From JARFQW01 sp963842955 (lineage in GTDB: Bacteria; Pseudomonadota; Gammaproteobacteria; Steroidobacterales; XN24): DNA of 64,000 nt. A model generated the notes under the pieces. It did not search any database and was not told the DNA's origin. It was given only the letters and a program-made list of their open reading frames with translations. The DNA lies in contig CAWJIJ010000002.1 in NCBI GenBank assembly GCA_963842955.1, positions 124,001 to 188,000 on the forward strand. Reading direction: 5' to 3'. A program made the position numbers and the translations under genes. Below, one piece after another: positions 35,890 through 44,204 of the stretch; the stretch's first letter is position 1, and every line of letters starts with the position of its first letter.

Positions 35890-36582
35890 TCATTCCGTCC
35901 GCGTGGTCGGGCCGGGCCGGGCCCCTGGCCGGCCATCCCGGCCGGCACCGTTGTGAGCCAGCACCACCAGGTGCCGCTCCGCGTCCAGGCCCGGCACCGC
36001 AAGGCGGTGCAGACCGCTGACGCGCCACCCCGGGGGCAACGCGTCGAGTTCTTCTTCCGGGAGCCGCCCCTTCATGGCGGCAAGGCAACCGTCAACGGAG
36101 CAATGTCCGCCGGCGGAGACCACGAACTCCCCGAGACTGGCATAGGCCCGGGAGAGCACGGTATCAAACGCCTTGGCGGGCTCATAGCCCTCGACCCGGG
36201 CGTGCATGCAGTCAACGTTCTCCAGCCCCAACCGCGCAACCGCATGGCGGAGGAAGCGCACCCGCTTCGCGCTGGCATCCAGAAGTGTCCACGACCGCTC
36301 CGGAAACAGGATCGCCAGCGGCAGACCGGGCAGACCCGCGCCGGAGCCCACGTCCAGAAATCGCTCACCTGACAGCAACGGCGCGACCGCCAGGCTGTCC
36401 AAGAGATGCCGAGCGACCTGTTCGGCCCGTCCCTGCACGGCGGTCAGGTTATACGCGCGATTCCAGCGCCCGAGAAGATCGAGATAGGCCAGCAGCAGGT
36501 CAGTGCGGCCGCCGGTGTCTTCCAGACCCAGCTCCGTCATGCCCGCCGCAAGCAGACTCCGGGTATCAGATTCGGCCATCAT
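35890..36582 (-). CDS. rsmG: 16S rRNA (guanine527-N7)-methyltransferase
   Basis: Methylates G527 of 16S rRNA using S-adenosylmethionine. The SAM-binding motif DVGSGAGLPGLPLAI and the upstream NLTAVQ, HLLDSLA are typical of RsmG/GidB. The protein is about 230 residues (E. coli 207). Starts at 36609, 36582 and 36579 are possible; a GGGGG lies five bases before 36582. It heads the rsmG-parA-parB set. In most gammaproteobacteria mnmG is directly upstream; here mnmG is 20 kb away. Confidence 0.93.
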   Translation of the reverse strand: MMAESDTRSLLAAGMTELGLEDTGGRTDLLLAYLDLLGRWNRAYNLTAVQGRAEQVARHLLDSLAVAPLLSGERFLDVGSGAGLPGLPLAILFPERSWTLLDASAKRVRFLRHAVARLGLENVDCMHARVEGYEPAKAFDTVLSRAYASLGEFVVSAGGHCSVDGCLAAMKGRLPEEELDALPPGWRVSGLHRLAVPGLDAERHLVVLAHNGAGRDGRPGARPGPTTRTE

Positions 36583-36668
36583 CCCTGCCCCCAAGTGTCG
36601 CGGCAGCATGCGCCCGCGGGCCGTTCCGGGCGCGCGGAGTATACGCCGGGGAACATCCCGTCAGGGCC

Positions 36669-38255
36669 TCAGTAAGGGTTTGTGCGGGCCACCGGCGCGG
36701 CGTCATCCTCCCGCACGGATATCGGCGTGACTGCCCCACTCTTCGGATCCACGGCCACGATGCGATGATTATTCGTGTCCGCGACATAGATAAGGCCACC
36801 CGCCACGCTGACGCCGCCGGGCTCCTCCAGGCCGGCGTCAGGCCCTACAAGAGTTCGCAGGCGTCCCGTGTCCGGATCCAGCGTCCGGATCCGGTGATTG
36901 TAGGTATCGGCCACCACGACGGTGTCCTCAAACCACGCCACGCCCAGCGGGTGCTGGAGCGTCGTCGCCGGGGCTGGCGCCCCTTCGGGCACCTGCGCCG
37001 CGGGCCGGGTCACTGTGCCGACGCTCGCGCCGGGATCGAACCCGGTGACCCGGATCGCCCCCGCGTCGGTGTCGGCCACGAACAGGCGCACGCCGTCGGT
37101 GGCCAGGCCACTGGGCTGGTTCAGTCCGGCCTCCAGCAAGGGGCCGTCGCGAAGCTCCTCCCGGCGGCTGCCCGCAAACGCCCGGACTTCGCGAATCGCC
37201 GGATCATAGACCCACAGCTGATGCTGGCCGGCCATCGCGATATACAACAGGCCGTCGTGCCACAAGACATCCCAGGGCGAATTCAGTCCGACCTGGTTGG
37301 CGGGGCCGGCAGTCTCCACCTGGAAGACCCGCTCCCGGGTCCCGACCACCGTCTCGACACGCTCGCGGACGAGGTCCACTCGCCGAATGGTGTTGTTCGA
37401 CGTATCGGCCACGTAGAGGGTATCGGGGTCAGCGAGGGCAAGCCCCTGGGGATAGCGGAACTCGGCCGACTCGAAGTCGCCGTCTTCGGAGCCCGCCTCG
37501 CGGCCGCCGATGATCGAGATGATCCGACCGTCCAGCCGGGTGACCACGATCCGGTGATTGTTCGTGTCGGCAATGAACAAACGGCCGCCATCCACGTCAG
37601 CGAGAACCTTGCCCGGGTACCGGAGGAACTCGGCGGTGGGAAACAGCATGTCCTTCTCGAAGGGCAGCGGCGTGCGGTCGATGGCGCCCCTATCGTCAAA
37701 CTCGGCAACCAGGCCGCCGACCACGGCATCGAGGAGGTCGAAATGGCCGTCACCGACCACGGAGCCCACGAACCGACCCTTTGGATCCACGACGACAAGC
37801 GTCGGCAGGGTTTGGGCTCCGTAGGCGTCCCGGAAGGCCAGATCGCGATCATTGACGACCGGAAAACCCAGCTCGTACCGGTCCAGGACGCTGCGTATGG
37901 CAGCCGTCTGTTTCTCGCGCTCGAGTTCACCCGAATGGACCCCCACGATGGCAAGCGCGTCGCCGTACTTGCGCTCCAGACGCTTGAGATCGGGGATGAC
38001 ATGGAAACAGGTGATACAGCCGTAGGACCAGAAATCCAGGACCACGACCTTGCCCCGCAGGCGTTCCAGGGTCAGCTCCCGGGCACCCGTATTCAACCAG
38101 GGCAGGCGTTCCGGAAAATCCGGCGCGGGATAGCTGCCCGCGTAGGTTCGCTCAGGTTTCGTCGCGCGCGCCGACCCCACGCCCTGGACAATCGCCAGAG
38201 TCATCGCGGCCGCGATCCCCAGCAGGATCGCGATAATAACTGTGCGCCTCAACAA
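36669..38255 (-). CDS. Exported thioredoxin-like / NHL-repeat protein
   Basis: A 528-residue protein with an N-terminal membrane anchor or signal (residues 1-30). A TlpA/thioredoxin domain covers about 40-190, with a redox motif C-I-T-C in WSYGCITCFHV and the cis-Pro in QTLPTLVV. About six NHL propeller repeats follow (FIADTNNHRIVVT, YVADTSNNTIRRV, VVADTYNHRIRTL, YVADTNNHRIVAV). The layout is that of human NHLRC2 and its bacterial relatives. The substrate is unknown; a thiol-disulfide role in the periplasm with a propeller for ligand binding is inference. It stands alone between prpD and rsmG, behind the prpD terminator. Confidence 0.88.
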   Translation of the reverse strand: MLRRTVIIAILLGIAAAMTLAIVQGVGSARATKPERTYAGSYPAPDFPERLPWLNTGARELTLERLRGKVVVLDFWSYGCITCFHVIPDLKRLERKYGDALAIVGVHSGELEREKQTAAIRSVLDRYELGFPVVNDRDLAFRDAYGAQTLPTLVVVDPKGRFVGSVVGDGHFDLLDAVVGGLVAEFDDRGAIDRTPLPFEKDMLFPTAEFLRYPGKVLADVDGGRLFIADTNNHRIVVTRLDGRIISIIGGREAGSEDGDFESAEFRYPQGLALADPDTLYVADTSNNTIRRVDLVRERVETVVGTRERVFQVETAGPANQVGLNSPWDVLWHDGLLYIAMAGQHQLWVYDPAIREVRAFAGSRREELRDGPLLEAGLNQPSGLATDGVRLFVADTDAGAIRVTGFDPGASVGTVTRPAAQVPEGAPAPATTLQHPLGVAWFEDTVVVADTYNHRIRTLDPDTGRLRTLVGPDAGLEEPGGVSVAGGLIYVADTNNHRIVAVDPKSGAVTPISVREDDAAPVARTNPY

Positions 38256-38353
38256 ACCGATCTATCCCTGACGGACGGATGTCCAACGCCTTCCTCTGAC
38301 CAGTATCGGACATATTGATTCAGCGCCGGGACAAATCAAGGCATTCCAGGGAA

Positions 38354-38389
38354 GAAAACCGCCGCACCTCGCGGAACCCGGCGGTTTTC
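38354..38389 (-). terminator. Intrinsic terminator after prpD
   Basis: An 11-bp stem (GAAAACCGCCG / CGGCGGTTTTC) with a 14-base loop reads, on the minus strand, into TTTTCTTCC. It lies 11 bases after the prpD stop codon and closes the prpBCD transcript. Confidence 0.82.
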
Positions 38390-38399
38390 GGTCCCTTGC

Positions 38400-39851
38400 T
38401 CAAGCCTTGATCAGCAGCGCCATGAAGTCGTCCACCGGCATCGCTTCAAGCCTCGCCTGGTCCCCGCAGGCAGAATCGAGGGACTCAAACTGGTCCTCGG
38501 TGACCTTGCCCCGGAGGCTGGCGCGGAATTTCTCAACCAGGACCGGAATGCCCTCGTCCCGGCGCTTGCGATGGCCGATCGGGAACTCCACTGCCACCCG
38601 GCGCGTCTGGGTACCGTCCTTGAAATACACCTGGACGGCGTTGCCGATGTAACGCTTCTCGGGATCGTAGTAGTCCTGGGTGAAGCGCTTGTTCTCGCGG
38701 ACCGTCATCCGATCGCGCAGCGTGTCGACCCGGGGGTCGGAGGCCACGTCGTCCTCGTAGTCGGCCGCGGTCAGCCGCCCGAACAGCAGCGGGATGGCGG
38801 TCATGTACTGGATGCAGTGGTCCCGATCCGCCGGATTGTCCAGCGGCCCGGTCTTGTCGATGATCCGCACGCCCGGCTCCTGGGTCTCGATGATCACTTC
38901 CTTGATGTCGTCGATCCGGCCCGCAACCTCTTCGTGGAGGGCCATGGCGGCCTCGACGGCGGTCTGGGCGTGGAACTCGGCCGGGAAGGAAATCTTGAAC
39001 AGCACGTTTTCCATGACGTAGCTGCCGAAACCCTGCGGCAGGGAGAACGGCTTGCCGCCGAACAGCACATCGTAGAAACCCCAGTTCGGCGCGCTCAGCC
39101 CCGACGGATAGCCCATCTCCCCGGTCATGGCGATCAACGCCTGGCGCACGCCACGACTGGTGGCGTCGCCGGCGGCCCAGCTCTTGCGGGACCCGGTGTT
39201 GGGCGCATGCCGATAGGTTCGCAGGGCGCCGCCGTCCAGCCAGGCATTCGAGAGCGCATTGATAATCTGATCCCGGCTGCCGCCCAGCATCTTCGTCACC
39301 ACCGCCGTGGTCGCAACGCGCACCAGAATCACGTGGTCCAGCCCGACCCGGTTGAAGCTGTTCTCCAGGGCAATCACGCCCTGGATTTCATGGGCCTTGA
39401 TCATCGCCGTCAGCACATCGCGGACCGTCAGCGGCTCACGGCCCTCGGCCCGCGCCTGCCGGCTCAGGTAGTCGGCTACGGCGAGAATGCCGCCCAGGTT
39501 GTCCGAAGGATGACCCCACTCGGCGGCCAGCCACGTGTCGTTGAAGTCCAGCCACCGGATCATCGCGCCGATATTGAACGCGCCCTGCACCGGGTCCAGC
39601 TCATGGCTCGTGCCCGGCACGCGGCTGCCGCCGGGCATGGTAGCGCCGGGAACGACGGGGCCCAGCAGCTTTGTGCATGCCGGATAATCCAGGGCCTGGA
39701 AACCGCAGGCCAGAGTGTCCATCAGGCAGTAACGGGCGGTCTCGTAGGCGGTGTCGCTACGAATTTTGAAGGTGTCCGCATAGTCGGCGATATCGACCAG
39801 GACCTGATCCGGATCAGGCCGCTTGGCGGAGCGAATGTCAGCTCCAGACAT
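38400..39851 (-). CDS. prpD: 2-methylcitrate dehydratase
   Basis: Dehydrates 2-methylcitrate to 2-methyl-cis-aconitate in propionate breakdown. It has 483 residues, the size of E. coli and Salmonella PrpD. Family segments include DTLACGFQAL, FNIGAMIRWLDFNDTWLAAEWGHPSDNLG split in the N-terminal half, and YDPEKRYIGNAV near the end. It is the iron-sulfur-independent form, so no acnD/prpF pair is needed. Order on the minus strand is prpB, prpC, prpD. Confidence 0.96.
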   Translation of the reverse strand: MSGADIRSAKRPDPDQVLVDIADYADTFKIRSDTAYETARYCLMDTLACGFQALDYPACTKLLGPVVPGATMPGGSRVPGTSHELDPVQGAFNIGAMIRWLDFNDTWLAAEWGHPSDNLGGILAVADYLSRQARAEGREPLTVRDVLTAMIKAHEIQGVIALENSFNRVGLDHVILVRVATTAVVTKMLGGSRDQIINALSNAWLDGGALRTYRHAPNTGSRKSWAAGDATSRGVRQALIAMTGEMGYPSGLSAPNWGFYDVLFGGKPFSLPQGFGSYVMENVLFKISFPAEFHAQTAVEAAMALHEEVAGRIDDIKEVIIETQEPGVRIIDKTGPLDNPADRDHCIQYMTAIPLLFGRLTAADYEDDVASDPRVDTLRDRMTVRENKRFTQDYYDPEKRYIGNAVQVYFKDGTQTRRVAVEFPIGHRKRRDEGIPVLVEKFRASLRGKVTEDQFESLDSACGDQARLEAMPVDDFMALLIKA

Positions 39852-39897
39852 GGGTGTCTCCTTAAAGAGTTTCGCGCAGGACGTCGTGGCCAGGCGT

Positions 39898-41022
39898 CTA
39901 GCCGCGGTCCTCTACGGGAATCCAGGCCTGCAGTCCCGGTCCGGTATAGTCCGCCGCCGGCCGGATCAGGCGGTTGTTGGCCCGCTGCTCGATCACGTGG
40001 GCAGCCCAGCCGGTAATCCGGGAGCAGACGAAGATTGGCGTGAACAACGCCGTAGGGATGCCCATGAAGTGGTAGGCGCTGGCGGAATAGAAATCCGCAT
40101 TCGGAAACAGCTTCTTCTCACCCCACATAACGTTTTCCACGGCTTCGGACACCGCGAACAGGCGTTCGCCCCCGACTTCGCCCGCCAGTTTCTCCGAAAA
40201 TTTCTTGATCACCTTGTTGCGTGGATCCGAGGTCGTATAGACCCGGTGGCCGAAGCCCATGATCTTGTCCTTCGCCGCGAGCATGGCGCGGACACCGGCG
40301 TCGGCCGCCTCGGCGGACTCGAAACGCTCGATCAGCTCCATGGCGGCTTCGTTCGCACCGCCATGCAGAGGTCCCCGGAGGGCGCCGATGGCCCCGGTAA
40401 TTGCGGAGTAGAAATCCGACAGGGTGGCCGCGATCACGCGGGCGGTGAAGGTCGAGGCGTTGAACTCATGCTCCGCGTAGAGAATGAGGGACACGTCCAG
40501 CACGCGCTGGTGGAAGTCCGAGGGCGGCTGGTCGTGCAGCATATGGAGAAAGTGCCCGGCGATACTGTCGTCGTCGGTGGCCGTCTCGATGCGCTTGCCG
40601 TCCGCGTGGTAGCGATACCAGTAGAGCATCATCGACGGAAACGCGGCGAGCAGCCGGTCCGCCACGTCCAGCTGCTGCGAAAAATCCGTCTCGGGCTCCA
40701 GGTTGCCGAGCACCGAGCAGCCGGTGCGGAGCACGTCCATGGGATGGGCATCCGCCGGAATGACTTCGAGCACGTCCCTGAGCGCCTGCGGCAGACCCCG
40801 GTAGCCCTTGAGCCGCGTGACGTAGGCCTCCAGCTCCGACGCCGTGGGCAGTGACCCGTGAATCAGCAAATAGGCGACCTCTTCGAAGCGGGCGTTTTCC
40901 GCCAGGTCGTAAATGTCGAAGCCGCGATAGGTGAGGCCGGCGCCTTCCTTGCCGACCGTGGCGATTGCCGTCTGCCCCGCTGAAACACCGGCAAGACCGC
41001 CGGCCTTCTTGGTGTCACTCAT
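39898..41022 (-). CDS. prpC: 2-methylcitrate synthase
   Basis: Condenses propionyl-CoA and oxaloacetate to 2-methylcitrate. The 374-residue protein is a short citrate-synthase-fold enzyme. It has AGQTAIATVGKEGAGLTYRGFDI, the active-site regions PLHGGANEAAM and GFGHRVYTTSDPR, and the end ERANNRLIRP-like EQRANNRLIRPAADY. Context favours PrpC over citrate synthase GltA. The ATG at 41022 has AAGGAGAG just upstream; a longer frame enters prpB. Confidence 0.95.
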   Translation of the reverse strand: MSDTKKAGGLAGVSAGQTAIATVGKEGAGLTYRGFDIYDLAENARFEEVAYLLIHGSLPTASELEAYVTRLKGYRGLPQALRDVLEVIPADAHPMDVLRTGCSVLGNLEPETDFSQQLDVADRLLAAFPSMMLYWYRYHADGKRIETATDDDSIAGHFLHMLHDQPPSDFHQRVLDVSLILYAEHEFNASTFTARVIAATLSDFYSAITGAIGALRGPLHGGANEAAMELIERFESAEAADAGVRAMLAAKDKIMGFGHRVYTTSDPRNKVIKKFSEKLAGEVGGERLFAVSEAVENVMWGEKKLFPNADFYSASAYHFMGIPTALFTPIFVCSRITGWAAHVIEQRANNRLIRPAADYTGPGLQAWIPVEDRG

Positions 41023-41048
41023 GGTTCTCTCCTTCTGGCCGGCGCAGC

Positions 41049-41948
41049 CTACTCGCCCTGTTCGGCGAACAGATCGTCCAGCTTGTTTTCGTAGTCGTGG
41101 TACCCGAGGGTCGCGTAGAGCTCCTTGCGGGTCTGCATCTCGTCGAGGCACCCCGCCTGGGTGCCCTCGCCGCGCAGGGTCTGATAGACGGCCAGGGCCG
41201 CCTTGCTCATGGCCCGGAATGCCGACAGCGGGTAGAGCACCAGACGAACGCCGGCGTCCGCCAGTTCGCTGGTCGTGAACAGGGGCGTCTGGCCGAACTC
41301 AGTGATATTCGCCAGCACGGGCACACCGACCGCGTCGGTAAACTGACGGTACTCGTCGAGGGTCTTCAGCGCCTCGGCGAAAATCATGTCCGCGCCAGCT
41401 TCGACATAGGCCAGGGCCCGGTCGACGGCCGCCTGCTGGCCCTCGACGGCGTGGGCGTCCGTCCGGGCCATGATCACGAATCCGGCATCGTGGCGGCCAT
41501 CCACGGCCGCCTTGATCCGGTCGCACATCTCTTCGGTCGCCACCAGCGCCTTGCCCGGACGATGGCCGCAGCGCTTGGCGGACACCTGGTCCTCGATATG
41601 GCAGCCGGCAGCGCCGGCACGGATGAGCTCCGAGACGCTGCGGGCGATCATGAACGCCTGGCCCCAGCCGGTATCGGCATCCACGAGCAGCGGCAGGTCG
41701 GAGGCGCCGGAAATCCGGCGCACGTCCTCGCAGACGTCGTTGAGACTGGTCATGCCCAGGTCCGGCAGCCCGAACGATGCGTTCGCCACCCCGGCTCCCG
41801 AAAGGTAAATGGCGCGGAAACCGGCATCACGAGCCAGCAACGCAGAGTAGGCATTGACGGTGCCGGCGACCTGCAGCGGTCGCTCAGCCTCCAATGCGGC
41901 CCGAAAGCGATCGCCGGCGGAGGTGCCGGGCGCAGGATTGGCGGACAT
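41049..41948 (-). CDS. prpB: 2-methylisocitrate lyase
   Basis: Cleaves 2-methylisocitrate to pyruvate and succinate. The 299-residue protein has the isocitrate-lyase-superfamily active-site loop KRCGHRPGK with the catalytic Cys, plus VDADTGWGQ and MARTDAHAVEG. I prefer the ATG at 41948 (GGGAG eight bases upstream) over 41963. It is the first gene of prpBCD. No prpR or prpE is adjacent; only AcuI precedes it, 100 bases away on the same strand. Confidence 0.96.
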   Translation of the reverse strand: MSANPAPGTSAGDRFRAALEAERPLQVAGTVNAYSALLARDAGFRAIYLSGAGVANASFGLPDLGMTSLNDVCEDVRRISGASDLPLLVDADTGWGQAFMIARSVSELIRAGAAGCHIEDQVSAKRCGHRPGKALVATEEMCDRIKAAVDGRHDAGFVIMARTDAHAVEGQQAAVDRALAYVEAGADMIFAEALKTLDEYRQFTDAVGVPVLANITEFGQTPLFTTSELADAGVRLVLYPLSAFRAMSKAALAVYQTLRGEGTQAGCLDEMQTRKELYATLGYHDYENKLDDLFAEQGE

Positions 41949-42048
41949 GCTTGAATCTCCCATCCGGGTGGTCCGGTCAGAGGGGCCGGTATTCTAGCCC
42001 AGCCCCCTCATCAATGTAGTTCGGCCGACGGGTGCCGCAACCGACCAG

Positions 42049-43041
42049 CTACCTGGAAAGATCGACGACGGTCCGGCCCCGGACCTTGCCTTCCAGGTAC
42101 TCGCCAAAGACCGCCCCCAGCTCCGACAAACCGATCGTGCGCGTGCCGATCACGTCCAGGTGGCGCGGCTTGAGATCGGTTGCGAGCCGGGCCCAGACAG
42201 CCTCGCGCACGGGGCGGGGCGTCATCACGGAGTTGATGCCCAGCAGATTCACGCCACGAAGGATGAACGGCATCACCGTCGTGTGCAGCTCATGGCTCTC
42301 GGCCAGGCCGATGCTGGCTATGCTGCCCCACCAGTCCACTGTGCGGGTCAGCCAGGTGAGCGTTTCGCCGCCCAGACTGTCCACGGCGCCCGCCCATCGG
42401 GCTTTTTCCATCGGCCGCCGGCCGTAGTCTTCTTCCCCGCGGATCAGGATCTCGCTCGCGCCCAAGGACTTAAGATAATCGGCGGCCGCGGCCTTGCCCG
42501 TCAGGGCACTGACCTCGTAGCCGCGGCCCGCCAGCATGTCCACCGCCAGGCTGCCCACGCCGCCCGTCGCACCGGTCACGACCACCTTGCCGCCGCCCGG
42601 CTCCAGACCGTTATGTTCGAGCCGGTGGACGGCCAGCGCGGCAGTAAAGCCCGCGGTCCCGAGGCACATGGCGTGCCAGGCGTCCAGGCCATCGGGCATC
42701 GGAATCACCCAATCGCCACGGACCCGCGCCCGCTGGGCGTAACCGCCGTCGTGATCCTCGCCGAGGCCGCAGCCGGTCACCAGGACGGCATCGCCCGGCG
42801 CATAGCGCTCGTCCCGGGACTCCACCACCGTGCCGGCCACGTCGATGCCGCCCACGAGGGGAAAGCGCTTCAGGATCCGCCCCGCGCCGGTGGCGGCCAG
42901 CGCATCCTTGTAGTTGATGCTGGAAAATTCCGACGCGATCACGACATCGCCCTCACCCAGGTCATCGAGGGTCAGGTCCTCGTAACCCGGCGCTACACCC
43001 TTGTCCGCTTCGTGAATCCGGTATGCCTTGAACGTTTCCAT
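42049..43041 (-). CDS. acuI: Acrylyl-CoA reductase (NADPH), AcuI/YhdH family
   Basis: Medium-chain NADPH oxidoreductase of 330 residues. It carries the AcuI/YhdH N-terminus FKAYRIHEADKG, SSINYKDALAATGAGRILKRFP split, GIDVAGTVVES and the cofactor loop VVTGATGGVGSLAVDML. AcuI reduces toxic acryloyl-CoA to propionyl-CoA. That product feeds the prpBCD genes directly downstream, and the shared strand and close position support this reading. The distinction from plain YhdH quinone reductase rests on context. No DMSP lyase is seen in the window. Confidence 0.88.
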   Translation of the reverse strand: METFKAYRIHEADKGVAPGYEDLTLDDLGEGDVVIASEFSSINYKDALAATGAGRILKRFPLVGGIDVAGTVVESRDERYAPGDAVLVTGCGLGEDHDGGYAQRARVRGDWVIPMPDGLDAWHAMCLGTAGFTAALAVHRLEHNGLEPGGGKVVVTGATGGVGSLAVDMLAGRGYEVSALTGKAAAADYLKSLGASEILIRGEEDYGRRPMEKARWAGAVDSLGGETLTWLTRTVDWWGSIASIGLAESHELHTTVMPFILRGVNLLGINSVMTPRPVREAVWARLATDLKPRHLDVIGTRTIGLSELGAVFGEYLEGKVRGRTVVDLSR

Positions 43042-43155
43042 GCCCCCTCCTCAGCCATTGCTCCGGCCCTCCGCGCAGCGCGCGGCCAGCCGGCTGTGTG
43101 CGACGCCCTTGCGCCGCCCGATTCGATTCTTGAGCCGTGCCCTTCCGGGCCGGCC

Positions 43156-44136
43156 TCAGGCGCGGCTTTGGCGCGCCAGCCACACCTCCACGCCCTGCAC
43201 GTTGAGCTGGATATCCGGCCCGAGGAGTTCCATGCGCCGGGCCGGATCCGCATCGAAGCCGTGCCGGTCGAGCCGCTCGAACAGGTATGCGGTCATCGCC
43301 GCGGTGAGCGCGGCAGCCACGTCATCCTCGCCGGCGGCCTCTTCCGCCATCGCGACAAAGGCGTCCAGGTCTCCATGAAGCTGCCCGGCCAGGCCGGCGG
43401 GATCCGGGACCCGCCCGTAGTGGGTCAGGAACACCCAGTCCGGCGCAAAGGACAGGATCCGGTCCACCGACGCGTGGGCCGCTTCGGGATCGAAGTGCAC
43501 CGGCGTCGTGGTCGGAAACAGAAAATGGCCGGCATCGGTATCCAGCTCCCGGTAGGACAAGCCGAAACTGTCCCCGGTGAACACCCCGGCCGACGCCTCA
43601 TCCACCATGCAATAGTGGTGACGGGCATGGCCCTCGGTATGAATGAATCTCAGGTTTCGGCCGGCCCAGTCGATCTGCTCGTCGTCCGCCACCGTGCGAA
43701 TCCGCGCCTCCGGGATCGGGCGAATCTCGCCATAGAGGCTTTCGAAAAGCTCATCTCCGTAGACCGCCCGGCTGCCGGCTTCCAGTTTGGCGGGGTCGAC
43801 CAGGTGCGGAGCGCCGCGAGGGTGCAGGACCGCTACGGCGTTCGGACAGGCGGCCATGAGCTGCCCGGCCCCGCCCGCGTGGTCCAGATGGACGTGGGTG
43901 ACGAACACGTAATCCACGTCGTCCACCGACCGGCCCGCCCCCTCCAGGGCGGCGAGCAACAGGGGAACCGAATGACTCGTACCCGTATCGACAAAGGCCG
44001 CGCGGCCACCCTGTACGATGAGGTGGCTGGCATCCAGTTGAGGACGCACATAGTGGGTATCGATGGCGCTGATCCCGGCGTGGTACGGGGTGACGTCCGC
44101 CTTGACGTCGCTTCCAGATGGGCGATTCGAAGTCAT
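43156..44136 (-). CDS. Metallo-beta-lactamase fold hydrolase
   Basis: A 326-residue hydrolase of the MBL superfamily, cytoplasmic. The metal motif is THVHLDHAGG at about residues 80-89, with later ligands in IHTEGHARHHY and FTGDSFGLS. A C-terminal helical region of about 100 residues follows. It resembles glyoxalase-II-like bacterial proteins without assigned substrate. I start at the ATG at 44136; the open frame reaches 44217 but overlaps the divergent photolyase promoter region. It diverges from the photolyase with only 68 bases between starts, so the two may share regulation. Confidence 0.85.
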   Translation of the reverse strand: MTSNRPSGSDVKADVTPYHAGISAIDTHYVRPQLDASHLIVQGGRAAFVDTGTSHSVPLLLAALEGAGRSVDDVDYVFVTHVHLDHAGGAGQLMAACPNAVAVLHPRGAPHLVDPAKLEAGSRAVYGDELFESLYGEIRPIPEARIRTVADDEQIDWAGRNLRFIHTEGHARHHYCMVDEASAGVFTGDSFGLSYRELDTDAGHFLFPTTTPVHFDPEAAHASVDRILSFAPDWVFLTHYGRVPDPAGLAGQLHGDLDAFVAMAEEAAGEDDVAAALTAAMTAYLFERLDRHGFDADPARRMELLGPDIQLNVQGVEVWLARQSRA

Positions 44137-44204
44137 ACAGCCTCCAGGCGAGGGGGTCCGATTGTGAACCGCCCTACCGAGGATGCAAGTCCGCGGGCGG
44201 GCTC

